DNA of 64,000 nucleotides. Origin: Voacanga thouarsii. Its lineage: Eukaryota > Streptophyta > Magnoliopsida > Gentianales > Apocynaceae. The translations under genes and the position numbers were made by a program. The stretch covers positions 1,116,001-1,180,000 of the forward strand of contig JANUWF010001719.1 in assembly GCA_026120185.1 (NCBI GenBank), in the 5' to 3' direction. Under the pieces are notes generated by a model. That model was not told where the DNA came from, searched no databases, and saw nothing but the letters and a program-made list of their open reading frames with translations. The first letter of the stretch is position 1. Each line of letters opens with the position of its first letter. Shown here one piece after another: positions 22,900 through 34,358 of the stretch.

Positions 22900-23560
22900 A
22901 ACCAGACATATTACTACAAGTTAAAAAATTATTTATGGTTCATATAACAATTGCAAGTAAATGGAACATCCTTTTTGCCCCAACATCACATGTCATCATA
23001 CCGTCATACAATAATTCTTTCAACTCCTCAATCAATGGTTGCATAAAAACTTCAATTCTATTCTCTAGATTCTTTGGGCCATCAACAATAGTTGACAATA
23101 TAAAAGAAGGTCGCTTCTTGCATAGCCAGGGCCTCAAATTGTATGGTATTAAAACAACATGCCAAATACTATATAGTATGTGAATGTTTAAAAATGGATT
23201 AAATCTATCTGAGGCTATTCCAAATCTCACATTTCGTCGATCACTTGCAATAATTTATTAAATTTTCACAAAGCTCTAGAATTAATTAGGTGTCTGTAGA
23301 CTTTATTTTTCATACGATATTCTTCATGTCACATCATGGGAGAAGCAGTTTTGCTAAATATGAATAATCATTTCAACATCGGAGTCAACGAAAAATATCT
23401 AATATGCTTGCATGCAATGGTACTGCTCTTTTTCTGCCCTCTCTCTTGTACCGAGGAGCGTCGCACACCTCACAATGGGTAATAGCCTCATTCCTCTATA
23501 TATCATACAATTGTTGGACAAACATCCCATTCTTTGTATTCCATTCCTAACACATTTGAT
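22900..23560 (-). pseudogene. CACTA (En/Spm) TNP2-type transposase relic
   Basis: Read on the minus strand, 23,560-23,400 gives CPNNCMIYRGM followed by an LLGTREGRKRA-like stretch, and 23,230-22,940 gives MRFGIASDRFNPF, the YSIWHVVLIPYNLRPW block and FMQPLIEELKELLYDG. These are the conserved steps of the Transposase_21 (TNP2) domain: 'RLGLASDGFNPF', 'YS.WPV.L..YNLPPW', 'PLI.EL..LW..G'. Frameshifts and stops break it near 23,230 and beyond 22,940. It encoded the transposase that cuts CACTA-ended elements, but this copy cannot act. Confidence 0.85.
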
Positions 23561-23639
23561 ATCTTACTAGTCTAATAATAATTTTTGGCAATTTTTACTC
23601 CTATTTCATTGAAAGCCTTTGTTAGAAGCTCAAGTTGAA

Positions 23640-24033
23640 GGTTAATATGGCAAAAACGATGAAACCGAAAATATGCTTGCTGAACAAAAAAAATACAGTG
23701 CATTGCATGGATGCTGTTTACCTCTGTATTTGAATGACTTTATTGGCATTGAAGAAGATGTTTGGACCACTTCTTGCTGAATGCTTGAAGCCACTGGTTC
23801 TCCCAACACCTCCAGTTGCACTCTAGCAAGCCGTCTACTTCTTCTCATTTACACGAAACTTTTGAGCTTCCGAAATATGGCCACTGTTTCTCCCAAAGCT
23901 GGTAAAAGCTAAAAATTTAGATCGAAGAATGGCCTTCATTCTATTTTCAATACCAGAGAGAGACCAATAGAGTGAAACAAAAACATCATACTTTTTGTTA
24001 TCCTCCACACCAAATAGTATGAGATTCATCCCG
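23640..24033 (-). other. Short open frames beside the C-family LTR
   Basis: Two minus-strand frames, 24,029-23,835 and 23,848-23,642, the second opening MRRSRRLARVQLEV. A similar opening, MQRRSRRLAGIVPEV, lies in the same position and orientation relative to the second LTR copy (40,747-40,660). The pairing suggests that this is part of the same repeat, perhaps an outer LTR segment, rather than a host gene. Function unknown. Confidence 0.4.
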
Positions 24034-24717
24034 TGTTATTTTTATTTATTTATTTATTTATATTTTATTTTATCCTTGGTCTTATTCATTGCGTCAGATA
24101 AAATTATTTACACTTGGGCTTGAACACCTATAAATAATAAGCCTCAATTATTTATTTTTTAGGCTTCATAAAATAACTCAAGAAATAATTAATAAGTCCA
24201 AATAGACCAATATAAAATATCAGGCATTTTATCTAGTTTATACCTAAGTTAATTTTCTAATTATTCAATTTGGGCATTGTGCCCTGAATAATTAATAACC
24301 AATTAAACTAGATAAAATATATACTCTCTCTTGGGCCTTTTATTTTATTCTAATCCAATAATAAATTAGACTACTTAAATAAAATAAAATAAAATCTATA
24401 ATTATCAAGACCAATTCCTTAACCCAGACTTGTCAGGACTTAAGGGCTATTTTGGGGACCAAAAGACACATCGCTTTAACTACTAAAATGATCAAAATAC
24501 CCTTACTATATAAATAACTGTATTTTACAATTTAAATATTTTCTAATATCACCATAAGAAAGTATTGACCCCAAGGACAATGTTGCGCTAGTAAAGTCTC
24601 CGACCTACAGGTATAATAACTAAAATGCCTAACTACGCATCGCCGTACATTTAGAGAGGAGGAGTGTACTAATACCTCTCTAAAAGACATCTACCATCCT
24701 TAAACGTCTAATCTAAT
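24034..24717 (-). repeat. LTR of copia element C, outer part (left of the CACTA insertion)
   Basis: Matches 40,910-41,555 closely: GGGGACCAAAAGACACA, CTAATATCACCATAAGAAA, AGTCTCCGACCTACAGGT and AGAGAGGA are shared in order. It breaks off at AAT (24,715-24,717), where the CACTA element starts, and resumes at 43,464. The exact outer end near 24,034 is uncertain. Confidence 0.8.
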
Positions 24718-25090
24718 CACTGCAAGAAAATTGTGAATCTGCTACGGACTTTTGCCATGAAAAATTTTTCGTGGCAATCTGCGATGAATTTTGCTACGGA
24801 ATAGCAAAATACGAGCAACTTGGGAAGGAAAAAATACCATAGCAAATTTGTGGCTATTTGCCATGAAATTGCGATGGAAATAATAGCAAATAGCAATGCA
24901 AACATATTCCGTCACAAATCGATAGCAACAAAAGGTGCCAAAAAATTATGCCAAATATTAGCCACCAAATTGTGATGGAAACATTTTCGTGACAAAATTA
25001 TGCCACACATTAGCCACGGATTTGCCACGAAATCACAAAATTGCCACTAATCCGTGGCAGATTGCCACAGATTTGCCACGGTATTTTTTT
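24718..25090. repeat. Left subterminal repeat array of the 24.7-kb CACTA element
   Basis: About a dozen degenerate TTTGCCACGGA or TCCGTGGCAAA units in both orientations. Such arrays are the transposase-binding regions of CACTA elements. Confidence 0.8.
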
Positions 25091-26100
25091 TCTAATTTAT
25101 TAATTATATTGGTTTGTATTAATTTTTGTTCCATACATTTTAAATAACAATGACAAAATATTTTGTAAGTATCTTGATTTATTTATTTTCTAATGCTTTC
25201 ATTCTTGAAATAGAATTGAAAATAAGATGTATTATTTTTGAGTATCAAAATATACGTTTGTATTAAAATTAAAAATTTTAAAGAAATGATATAATTTTAT
25301 TTTATTTCTCCTGTAAAAGCCATTGAAAATTATTGTGAAGAATTATATTATCACTGAGAGTATATAAAAAAGTATGTTACGCAAAGTAATGATAAAAAGA
25401 AATAGCTAATTTTTTTGTGTGTGTTTCATAGCAAATCCGTAGCTATTTGCCATGGATTTGTCACGGGATCACAAAATTGCCACTAATCCGTGGCAATTCC
25501 GTGGCAGATTGCCACAGATTTGCCACGTCATTTTTTTCTTTTTTTGTTCTAATTTATTAATTATATTAGTTTGTATTAATTTTTGTTCCATACATTTTAA
25601 ATAATAATGACGAAATATTTTGTAAGTATCTTAATTAATTTATTTTTTAATGCGTTCATTCTTGAAATAGAATTGAGAATAAGATGTATTATTTTTTAGT
25701 TTCAAAATATACGTTTGTATTAAAATTAAAAATTTTAAAGAAACAATATAATTTTATTTTGTTTCAACTGTAAAAGCCTTTGAAAATTATTGTGAAGAAT
25801 TATATTATCATTGAGAGTATACAAAAAAGTATGTTACGCAAAGTAATAATAAAAAGAAAGGGTTAAATTTTTGTTGTGTGTTCCATGGCAAATCTATGGC
25901 TATTTGCCACAGAATCACAAAATTGCCACTAATCCATGGCAATTCCGTGGCAGATTGCCACGGTATTTTTTTATTCTTATTTATTAATTATATTGATTTG
26001 TATTAATTTTTGTTCCATATAGTTTAAATAATAATGACGAAATATTTTATAAGTATTTTGATTTTTTTATTTTCTAATGCATTCATTCTTGAAATGGAAT
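25080..26100 (+). repeat. Three tandem units of about 440 bp
   Basis: Units start at about 25,080, 25,526 and 25,963, each with TTATTAATTATATTGGTTTG and then TTTTTGTTCCATACATTTTAAAT or close variants, and each preceded by a short TGCCACGG cluster. The third unit is cut short near 26,100. Unequal exchange inside the CACTA end region is the likely origin. Confidence 0.8.
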
Positions 26101-26802
26101 TGATGGAGTTCCTTAATTGAGTAAGATATACTCTAATTTGTCCTAAAGGCATAGCTGGATATCATGTCTAGTGGACACAAAGTTGTACAGATTATGCGGA
26201 GAAACAGTAAGATCCTTTTACATTTCATTTTTTTGGTTACCCCCCGCCCTCACTGCTCACAACCCTCAGAAACAGTAGAGCTGTTTTGAAAATTTAAAAT
26301 TAATTAATATTATTTAAAAAAGTAATAAATGAAAATGATACAATTGAAAAAAGACAATAAATACATTCTTGATTTCATTAAATGATATACACAATTTGAA
26401 ATAAAAAATTCAAAAGTAATAATTATTTTTAAACAACGAATAAAAAACTAAGTTTTTTTATAAACCTAATTGTACTGACTTCAATAATGCTATTTTTTGA
26501 AACATTTTATTTTTTTAGTTATCTACTATTTAATAAAATTAATAATTTATGTATTAATTTATTTTCAATTATATATAGTCTTATTATTTATTACTCTATT
26601 CTTATATTTACTTCTAATCAAATATATATATTTTATCATATATGACTTATTTTCTTTTTTAATTATAATTAAATATATACTATAGTAATTTTATTCACAG
26701 TCAATATTAAAAAAAGATTTATAGCATTGTACTTCTCCTTTCTTAGTTCATTTTCTTCTTCAATCACATTATATATTTTTCATTCAATCACAGTGTAATA
26801 TA
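26101..26802. other. AT-rich CACTA interior, no gene seen
   Basis: Low-complexity A/T sequence without recognisable coding content. The hydrophobic frame at 26,497-26,685 is a composition artefact. Confidence 0.5.
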
Positions 26803-27043
26803 GCGTTGTTCAATAAACGGTCTGAATCGATTTTTTGAACCGAACCGAACCGAATATATGAGTTTGGTTCCGTTTTCTAAAGTATACGGTTCGGTTCTGT
26901 TTTCGGTTCGTTGAATTAAAATTCAACCGAACCAAAAAACCGAATTATAAATTATAAAAAAATATTTATTTTTGTAATAAATTAAAAGTCAAAACTAAAA
27001 ACCCTAACTCTGCTCACTCATCACTGTGCTCGTGCGGCCGACT

Positions 27044-27070
27044 CCCTTTCCCTTTCCCTTTCCCTTTCCT
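27044..27070 (+). repeat. (CCCTTT)n short tandem repeat
   Basis: Four CCCTTT units in a pyrimidine-rich leader-like stretch at the start of the gene-like core. Confidence 0.85.
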
Positions 27071-27119
27071 TCCTCACTGCCAGAACATTTTACCCGCTTG
27101 AATTTCCTCAAAACTTCTG

Positions 27120-27800
27120 TTTACAGTTCCATCAGACTTGGAAATTGATCCACCCTGTACGAAAAAGCTGTCATATTCGACTAAATCTCCTCCCAAATCA
27201 TAATCTTTGCTGGTCTACAATGAATTGTCATCTTCATGGTCAAAACAAAATGCAGAGTACCTCCTTTCCTCCCAGTCCATTTCAGAATGCCCAAACTCGG
27301 GATCGTCTACTAGAATGCTTCGGTGCACTCTTCCTCATCATGCTTTTTGCTCAAACCTTCCGGACCCAATTCCTCTGCAGCCAAGAACGCGTGGGTTGAA
27401 TTCATCCACCACTTTGGTGATTTGGTTCTCTTCGAGGGAATACTCAGCGGTGTCCATATCTCTGGAAATAGAGCCGTTGTTTTCATTACTATTGTCATGA
27501 CAAGCTATTAAGAGGGGAACATTTGTTGGCCGAAGCTCTTGCTGGTTTGAAACTTGTGGTTTTTGTTAAAGTCCTCACTAGCTTCAAGGTGGATGGCCCG
27601 GCTAATGTTCTTGCTCGGTTTATGCACGAAACCGAGGTAGCTTCGGAGCTACTGGAATTCTTTTTGTTGGAAATTTTACTATCAAACAAAGGCAATAGAT
27701 TTCTACAACTCACTTGGGATTGCTCTTTCCTTGCATCGAGTCGCTTGTGGACTTCATGTAATTTGGTGTGCTTTCTGATGTTTTGAATTCTCTATTGATT
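27120..27800 (+). pseudogene. Unidentified gene fragment in the small TIR element
   Basis: Two open stretches on the plus strand, one reading AWVEFIHHFGDLVLFEGI (about 27,385-27,440) and one reading GLKLVVFVKVLTSFKVDG and FMHETEVASELLEFF (27,540-27,665), are divided by stops and frame changes. GC content is close to that of coding exons and unlike the flanking DNA. I do not recognise the source gene. The whole stretch lies between the CGGTTCGGTT arms, so it is most likely a captured host fragment. Confidence 0.4.
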
Positions 27801-28068
27801 GATATTGGTTAATTGGTGTGATAGATTTGGTTAATTGATGTTGAGTTGCTCAATTCCATCTTTCTTTGTCCCAGCTCTTATCTGCTGACTTTGGGTTGAA
27901 CTGAACTGAATCGAAATCGAACCGAAACAATTTCAGTTCGGTTGTTTTAGTTTTTTAAGATGTTCGGTTCGGTTCGGTTGTTGTAAAAAAAAAAAAAAAA
28001 TCGAAAAAATCAAAATTTAAAATAGAAAACCGAACCGTACAACGAATGCACAGCCCTAGTGTAATATA

Positions 28069-28619
28069 TATATATATATATATATTATAATGAATAAAAA
28101 TCATTTTAAAAAAAAAACATTAAGATTATAACTCACGTTGCTTTGCATAAGATTTGTTCGAATTTGAAACTTATTATTATATTTAAATTTTAATAAAATC
28201 TAATTTGAATATTCTCCAGCCCAATGATAAAAAAAGCACATGAATGCTTAGTAATTTGCGAGTAGCTGTCCTTCATTTTCAACAAAAAGTCACTAATTGA
28301 AAAAGAAAAAACTTTGCTTTTTGCTTTTTGCTTATCTTTCGTTTTCCAACTTTCCAACTTTGCTTTTTACTTGTCTTTTGTCCTTCTTTCCTTTTCCAAC
28401 TTTTCAACTTTGATGAAGGCTCCAAATAGCTTATCACATAAATCTTACCGCGTTGATGAAGGCTCGGAGCCTGCAAAATCTAAATACACACATTTGCAGC
28501 GTTTACAAGGCTACACCCAACCATAGTTAGCTATTCTCCTTTACTCAAAAAGCGCCATTTTGTTATGAAGTCCCAATCAAAATCTTATCTTTTTTTAATC
28601 AAACCCGAGATTCCTCTAT
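28069..28619. other. CACTA interior, low-complexity
   Basis: (AT)n at 28,069-28,086, then A/T-rich DNA and a pyrimidine-rich stretch with repeated CCAACTTT units (28,340-28,415). No gene is supported. Confidence 0.5.
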
Positions 28620-28839
28620 TTTAGATTTACATTTTGGCGATTCGGTGAACGATGTCGTTAGCACACACGATGAATAGCCAGGGATCGGTGACTAGCCTCC
28701 AGCTATCATCAACATCAAGTTTCTGATCTCGGATTTCTTTTCTGATATTCTCTATGTTCGCCACCATGGCCTCGCTCTACATCGCCGGTCGATTAGCACT
28801 GCTTTCTCTGCTCCAGTTTAAATTCGCGGGATTTATAGT
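28620..28839 (+). pseudogene. Gene fragment, left part, broken by the gypsy insertion
   Basis: GC-richer sequence with an ATG at 28,754 and a second ATG in a strong GCCACCATGG context at 28,765. The frame (MFATMASLYIAGRLALLSLL) runs into the gypsy target site ATAGT (28,835-28,839) and remains open where the sequence resumes at 39,588. The family is not recognised. It is probably host sequence captured by the CACTA element. Confidence 0.4.
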
Positions 28840-29548
28840 TGTTGCTGTCAAAATAGGGAGCCGACGCAAACAGGAATCGGCTTCGTCTCCGACAAACACA
28901 AATGATCCAATATGGTGCAACATAAAATGGTATCAGATCTTTTTGAATCAGGGACCGGGTTCCTTGAGCTTACTATAGAAAGGGCTCAAGAAGGTCAGCT
29001 GAGAACGCTAAATTGAAGGACTTTTCTCGGAGAATAGAATAATATTTGTATTAATCGGCTTAATGGGAAGTACAGAACAAGTGCTGATATTGAAAATACG
29101 AACAAAAATTGTAAAAAAAAACTGTAAACAATGCTAGTAAAGAGAAGCTAGAACAAAGCAGTAAGAAAGCTGTAAAGAATTAAAATTCTAGACTAGAAAG
29201 CTGGAAATGATGATGAGGAAAAAGAAAATGAAATTGAATTCTGCTGATTGATGAGTTGATTTCTTGTCCCTGATTCTGGGCGATGCTCCTCATTTTATAC
29301 TTGCTGCGAACGAGCCACTAACAGAACGTGGAGTTACTTTCGGCTAAAGAGTGCCCCCAACAATCGTGTAGAATTCTTGCACCGAAAGATAGGGAATCTA
29401 TTTTTCCTTCTTATCGGCCATGCGGTGTCGATGTTGACCATGGCTATCAGCTATTCGAAAGGTTGACTTTATCGGCTCGTCTCCATTTATCAAATCGGCA
29501 TCGGCTCGAAGTAACCGTTGCGTCGGCTCGGCAAAATTGACGTCAACA
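28840..29548 (-). repeat. 3' LTR of the gypsy element
   Basis: 709 bp. It carries about 34 bp more of the TCGGCT-rich segment near 29,450-29,510 than the other LTR. The adjoining minus-strand sequence CTCGGAGGGGCATG (29,549-29,562) is the probable polypurine tract. Confidence 0.92.
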
Positions 29549-29880
29549 CATGCCCCTCCGAGTCCAGTTGTTTCAGCGGACGCAAGTCATCGAAACGATG
29601 GGAATCGTACAACTATTAATGGCAGTCGTTCGTTTTCTGACAGAATCGAAACATCCCGAACGTTATGGAAGATTTGCGATGCCTCGGCCTTATAACCCGC
29701 GAACGGCCCAATTTCAAATTTCCTTATAAATAGCAGTGGTCCCCAATCGGAACTCCTTACTTCCTACTACTTCCACCTTCTTCAGAATTCTACTGCTTTA
29801 GTAACTCATCGATCTCTTATCTTTCTGCCAAAATTTCCTGTGAACTGTAAATCTCTTTTTGGTAAAAAGATAACATTGCG
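29549..29880. other. Spacer and promoter side of the antisense PMD gene
   Basis: Contains TTATAAATAGCAG near 29,724, a good TATA box about 155 bp upstream of the ATG at 29,881 on the plus strand. This suggests that the antisense gene once had its own promoter. Confidence 0.5.
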
Positions 29881-32865
29881 ATGGCAACCCCTACCGATCA
29901 AAACATTCTGTGCCTGGTCCAAGCCGATGCCAAATTGTTTGCCTTGGGCCCACGCCTCTTGCCCACAGACATTACCGCTGAACACCTGCGGTTTGTTTTG
30001 CCGGCTGATTTCACTTTCCATTTGCAACGGGATATTTTCACAACTGCCAATCTTCCCTCTTCTTTCCGCCATTGGCCCCACAAACTCAAGAATTACAGAG
30101 AATGGCGAGACCGCTGCCACGCCTAATTCGGGGCTATCTGGGCGCAATGGGGAATTTCGGACACCATCATGATGACCGTCTTTGAGATGGCTTTCGACCG
30201 CAACTTGTTCGCCGTCGTCCTTCCCTTTTGGTCTTCGGTGATCAACGGCTTCATCTTCCCGCACGAGATTTTTTCTCCTACCATTCTTGACATTTGCACC
30301 ATCCTCGGCTTCCGATGTGATGGCACCGATATTCCGAGGCTTTATGACGAAGAAAATTTGCCAGCCGTTGAGGCGCGTCTGGATAAGGCCTCCTCTTCAT
30401 ACGACAACTTCATCAGTGCTCAACGAGGGGTGGAGGACACTCCTTCAAACTAAGAACAGGCGGCCTTCCTATGGCTTTGGCTGTGTAAGTATGTCATTTG
30501 TTCCCATTCCGCCGGCATCAGCAACGAGTACCAATATTATGTATCGGCTCTCCTAAGGAGCAAGAGGCGCTGTGACCTTACCTCTCTGGTCTTCATCTTG
30601 GTCTACCATACCATCAATCAACTAATGGCTGCCCTTACTGTTGAGGAGGATCCAACCAACCTAAGGGGCCTGCTCTGGATTGTCCAACTCTGGCTGTATC
30701 AATACTTGCCCAATTTTGGTGTTAGCCGACTTGCAGGCACCCAAGCAGACTCTTCTGAACAGGCGACCGGCTATCGGCTTCTTCGGGTCCCCATAAATTC
30801 TGCTTCTGCCAAAACCATCGTCTCGTACCTCTACCGATGTCGAGACTTCCATGGCACCATTTTCTTCCCATATGCTGCTCGCCAAGAGGGCCCACTTTGG
30901 TTGAAAAGCCTGTTGGAAAGCCCCGAGGCCACACAAGAAACTCTATGGGCTCGAATTCTGTGCCCTCGGGAAATTCTTCTGGGGGCCAGGCCTGGAGGTC
31001 GGAGCGCTAAGACCTCCTGTGAGCGGTACAACCCTCATTGCTTCTCCCGCCAATTCAGGCTAATACAGGACATTCTCGTAGATCCAGGGCATGTTTCCTC
31101 TTTCTCTGTAAAATCGGTGTTATCGGCTGAAGACGTACACACTTTAGCCGAATGCACTCAGGCCATTCTAAGGTCCTTTGAGTTTAAACCCTTCCAGGTG
31201 GTGCTGGAAACTTCTCCAAGTTTTGATTTATGGTGGAAGCTACTGAGTGAGGCCCTGTTTTCTGCCCCCATAGGCGTCTGGCTTCTACGAATTCCTGGGC
31301 CGGCCACCTCTCTGCCTGAACCACCTTCATCTGCTAAGAAAGGAAAACAGGTAAAACACCCTGTAAGTCCTGTAATAATGTCGATCTTACACACTCTTTT
31401 AGTGCAGAAAACCACTGCTGCTACTCCTGTTGTCCCGGAGGAGGAGGAAGAAGAGATCGAGGTTCTGATCTTGCTCTGTCGATCCAAAAGGAGACATGAC
31501 ACACTGACTCCTCCCGTTTCCAAGGTTTATATTTTTCGATTCTTCTTTTCCTCCCTTTTGGCTTCCCTAATGTTCAAAAATTGTTTGCCTAACTATTAGC
31601 ACAATCCTTTTCTGTAGAGGCGCAAACAAAGGATAGGTCGTCCTGTAATCATCGACACTTCTTCTAGCTCGGAGGAAGACATTCCGCTCCGCTCTTTAAC
31701 CGAAAAGGCAGCTGAAAGAGCTGTCCCTCCGATGGCAGATACCCCCATGGTGGAGGCTACGGCTCCTCTTCCAACGGCTAGCGCGTCGGCTCCCCCATTA
31801 GTGACAGACCTTCCATCGGCTGAGCTACCGACTCCAAAAAGTCCACCTCCTGTTCCGCCAAGGCCTGAAAAGCAATCAGTGGCCGATATCACTGAAACAA
31901 CGCCACCCCTTCCCAGCCAGGAAACTGGAGAGGCTAATATTCCCCTGCCAATGCTGACGCTGGCCTCGGCACTGGACTTCCTTGATGGCCTCCTAGGGGC
32001 TCCCTTGCCTGCTGAGAGATCCACCCTTGAAAATGTGAGTCGCGCTTTTCTGCGAATTGTGCAATCAACTGATCCAGACATGCCCCCCACGCTTCGAGAC
32101 TTGGCAATTGGGTGCTTAGGGCAGATGCGCTTCACCGGTCGCTTCTTCTTTGACACGCAGCGCCGCCGAAATGAAGCTCATGACCAGTTAGAGCTTTTAA
32201 AATTGCATCGAGAGAATGCAGCATTTGCCAAGAGGGATCGCCGGGAATCCTTGGATCATCTTTCGCATCTGCAAGCCGACATTGCTGAGGGGATTGGGAA
32301 AATTGAGCGGCTCGAACATCAACTGTCAGAAATCCAGAAAGAACTTACCTCTAAAAAAAGAGCCCTGAAGCAGCGACTTGCATCAGAAAAAGGATTCCAG
32401 GAAATGGTCAGAATCATTGAAGATTCCTTTCTTAAGCATCATGATGAACGGCTAATGTTAGAGGCGGAAGATGAGCTTCTTAACGTTGAACTATTGAACT
32501 CAACCGCCCTGCTGGATGAGATGAAGTCCAGGTGGGACCGCTTCATAGCCGAGATGAACAAGGCTCTACACCATTTGGCTATTGACGAAGCCGGTCCTTC
32601 CGGTACCCAAACTAAAAAAGTTGTCCTTTTGCCGGCCGAACCAGGGACTCAGAAGATAGATGCTGGCGAGATGGCCCTGCCCCCCGAGGGAGGTATCGAT
32701 ACTGAGGCTGAGGTGATTGGAACAAAGCTCCTCGTTCCGGATCCGCAGCCAATGGAAACTGCCACAGCCAACCCAGCGTCCACCGAATCGAAAGACCCCA
32801 ATTGGCTAGCGATTGTTCTTTATCGGCCAATGCTTTTGCCCAACGTCCCTTCTGATGATAGTTAA
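29881..32865 (+). pseudogene. Antisense plant-mobile-domain (PMD) gene of the Tat element
   Basis: One reading frame runs from ATG 29,881 to TAA 32,865 with a 93-bp GT-AG intron (31,525-31,617) that keeps phase. Two in-frame TAA codons (30,124 and 30,451) interrupt it. The N-terminal half carries plant-mobile-domain features: WAQWGISDTIM, FWSSVINGFIFPHE, SPTILDICTILGFRCDG and a later LVYHTINQLMAALTVEED. After the intron comes a Pro/Ser-rich linker (31,640-31,950) and a long charged coiled coil (about 32,160-32,560). PMD genes occur both as host genes and inside transposons; Tat elements are known to carry extra ORFs of this kind between integrase and 3' LTR. Its role in the element is unknown. 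It is transcribed, if at all, opposite to gag-pol. Confidence 0.8.
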
Positions 32866-32943
32866 TTTCTTTTGTACTGACATCTATGACTATCTGGTCG
32901 GTCTTTTGTGATCAGCTCAATATATGAAAACCAAATTTTTTGC

Positions 32944-34175
32944 TCAAGAAGATGCTCTTTTTTTTTTTTTTTTTTTTTCGCTAGTCCCTTCCCAGAACGC
33001 TGGATAGTAGCGTTTCAAGAACTTACCGTTAATTGCCTTACCAGCTTTCTTTCCAACGGGTGTCGTTAGGCGGTAAGCTCCTTCATCAAAGACTTGTGTT
33101 ACTAGGAATGGATCTTCCCAGGACGCGGACCATTTGCCATACTTCGGATCTTTTGGTGCAATGGGGAGAATAATTTTCCATACCATATCTCCTTCCTAAA
33201 AGTTTCTTTCACAGACTTTCCGATTATAAGCCCTTGCCACCTTCTCCTTGTGTTGCTTTATATTCTCCAGGGCAATCCACCGGTCCATCTCAACTTGGTC
33301 TAGACTCAGAGCCAAGTCTGGTAATCTTCAGCCGTTAGATCATACTGGTAGGCTGTCCACGCTGATTGCAATGATATCTCAACAGGCAACACAGCGTCCT
33401 ACCCATGAGTTAGTCTAAACGGAGTAAAGCCAGTTGCGGTTTTAGCAGCATTCTGATGGGCCCACAAGACTTCTTGCAACGTCTCGTGCAATTTTCTTGG
33501 ATTGTCTTCTACTGCCTTACGGATCATGCCGATTAGGGTTTTGTTTGTTGCCTCTACTTGTCCGTTAGCCTGTGCATAATAAGGAGAAGAGTGAAACAAC
33601 TTAACTCTAAACTGTGTTAGGAAGTTACGTACTTGGTTCCCCGTAAACACCGTTCCTTGATCCGTTGTTATTGTTTCTGGGATTCCAAAACAGAATAGAA
33701 TGTTTTGTCAGAGAAAGTTGACGACTGCTGTTTGTGTCACGTTGGTCAGTGGTTGAGCCTCTACCCACTTGGTGAAGTAATCTGTTGCCACTAATATGAA
33801 TGAATGCCTTTTTGCTGAAGGTGGATAGATTTTTTCGATGATGTCCAGGGCCCATCCACGGAAAGGCCATGGTTTAATAATCGGGTGTAATTCCGTGGAA
33901 GGCGTGTGCACTAAAGGGCCATGCTTTTGGCAAGCCTTACAGCCAATCGCATAAGCATTACGATCTGTAGTCATTGACGGCCAAAAGAAACCATGACATT
34001 GAAGTGTCCATTTTAGTTTTGGGCCTGCTTGATGTGCTCCACATAAGCCTTCGTGTACCTCCTCCATTGCCCGTAAGACTACTTCCTTGGAAAGACACTT
34101 TAACAGAATTCCAGAGTGACTCCGTCGGAACAAATCATTGCCAATTACTGTAAAGCTGAGGGCCTTTCGTTTCAC
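32944..34175 (-). pseudogene. Integrase region of the gypsy element
   Basis: 34,175-33,708 carries the zinc-binding front (CGAHQAG, then CKACQKHG) and the first catalytic Asp in WALDIIEKI, followed by DYFTKWVEAQPL. After a frameshift near 33,710, 33,650-33,399 carries the second part with FTGNQVRNFL, the SPYYAQANGQVEATNKTL segment holding the catalytic Glu, and WAHQNAAKTATGFTPF. 33,186-32,944 is the C-terminal chromatin-side segment (YGKWSASWEDPF, NGKFLKRYYP). A poly-T run at 32,958-32,979 follows. Frameshifts and stops make it non-functional. Confidence 0.9.
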
Positions 34176-34358
34176 CTCTCGAGATGCTTGCCCAGTTGGG
34201 TTTCTTAAATAGTCAATGATCTCCTGTCGCCAATCTTCTTAATGCTCTGTTTCCGCTATCTGTTAGCACATCATTGCTTTTCTGAAACCCGAAGCTAGCT
34301 GAGCTAGATCGTTAGCACTTCGATTTTATATCCTGGGGACATGGGCTAGAACGACCTC

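Larger units (their letters stand above)
26803..28057. mobile_element. Small TIR element with 'CGGTTCGGTT' arms and gene-like core
   Basis: Identical 11-bp direct repeats AGTGTAATATA at 26,792-26,802 and 28,058-28,068 flank the element. The right end, reverse-complemented, reads AGGGCTGTGCATTCGTTG, and the left reads GCGTTGTTCAATAAACGG, an imperfect inverted match. Inside each end are arrays of CGGTTCGGTT and its complement (26,830-26,945 and 27,900-28,040). The core 27,000-27,860 has higher GC than its surroundings and looks exon-like. Elements with a GGGCTGTGCA...CGGTTCGGTT end are widespread non-autonomous plant elements. The true TSD length (8-11 bp) and superfamily are not settled. Confidence 0.65.

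Noticed and set aside
26497..26685. Hydrophobic frame resembling a membrane protein
   Set aside because: A/T-rich composition alone yields Ile/Leu/Tyr-rich translations; there is no family resemblance or splice context.
29840..32865. Antisense frames in the gypsy element as independent host genes
   Set aside because: They lie between integrase and the 3' LTR of a TSD-flanked element, where Tat elements commonly carry extra frames.
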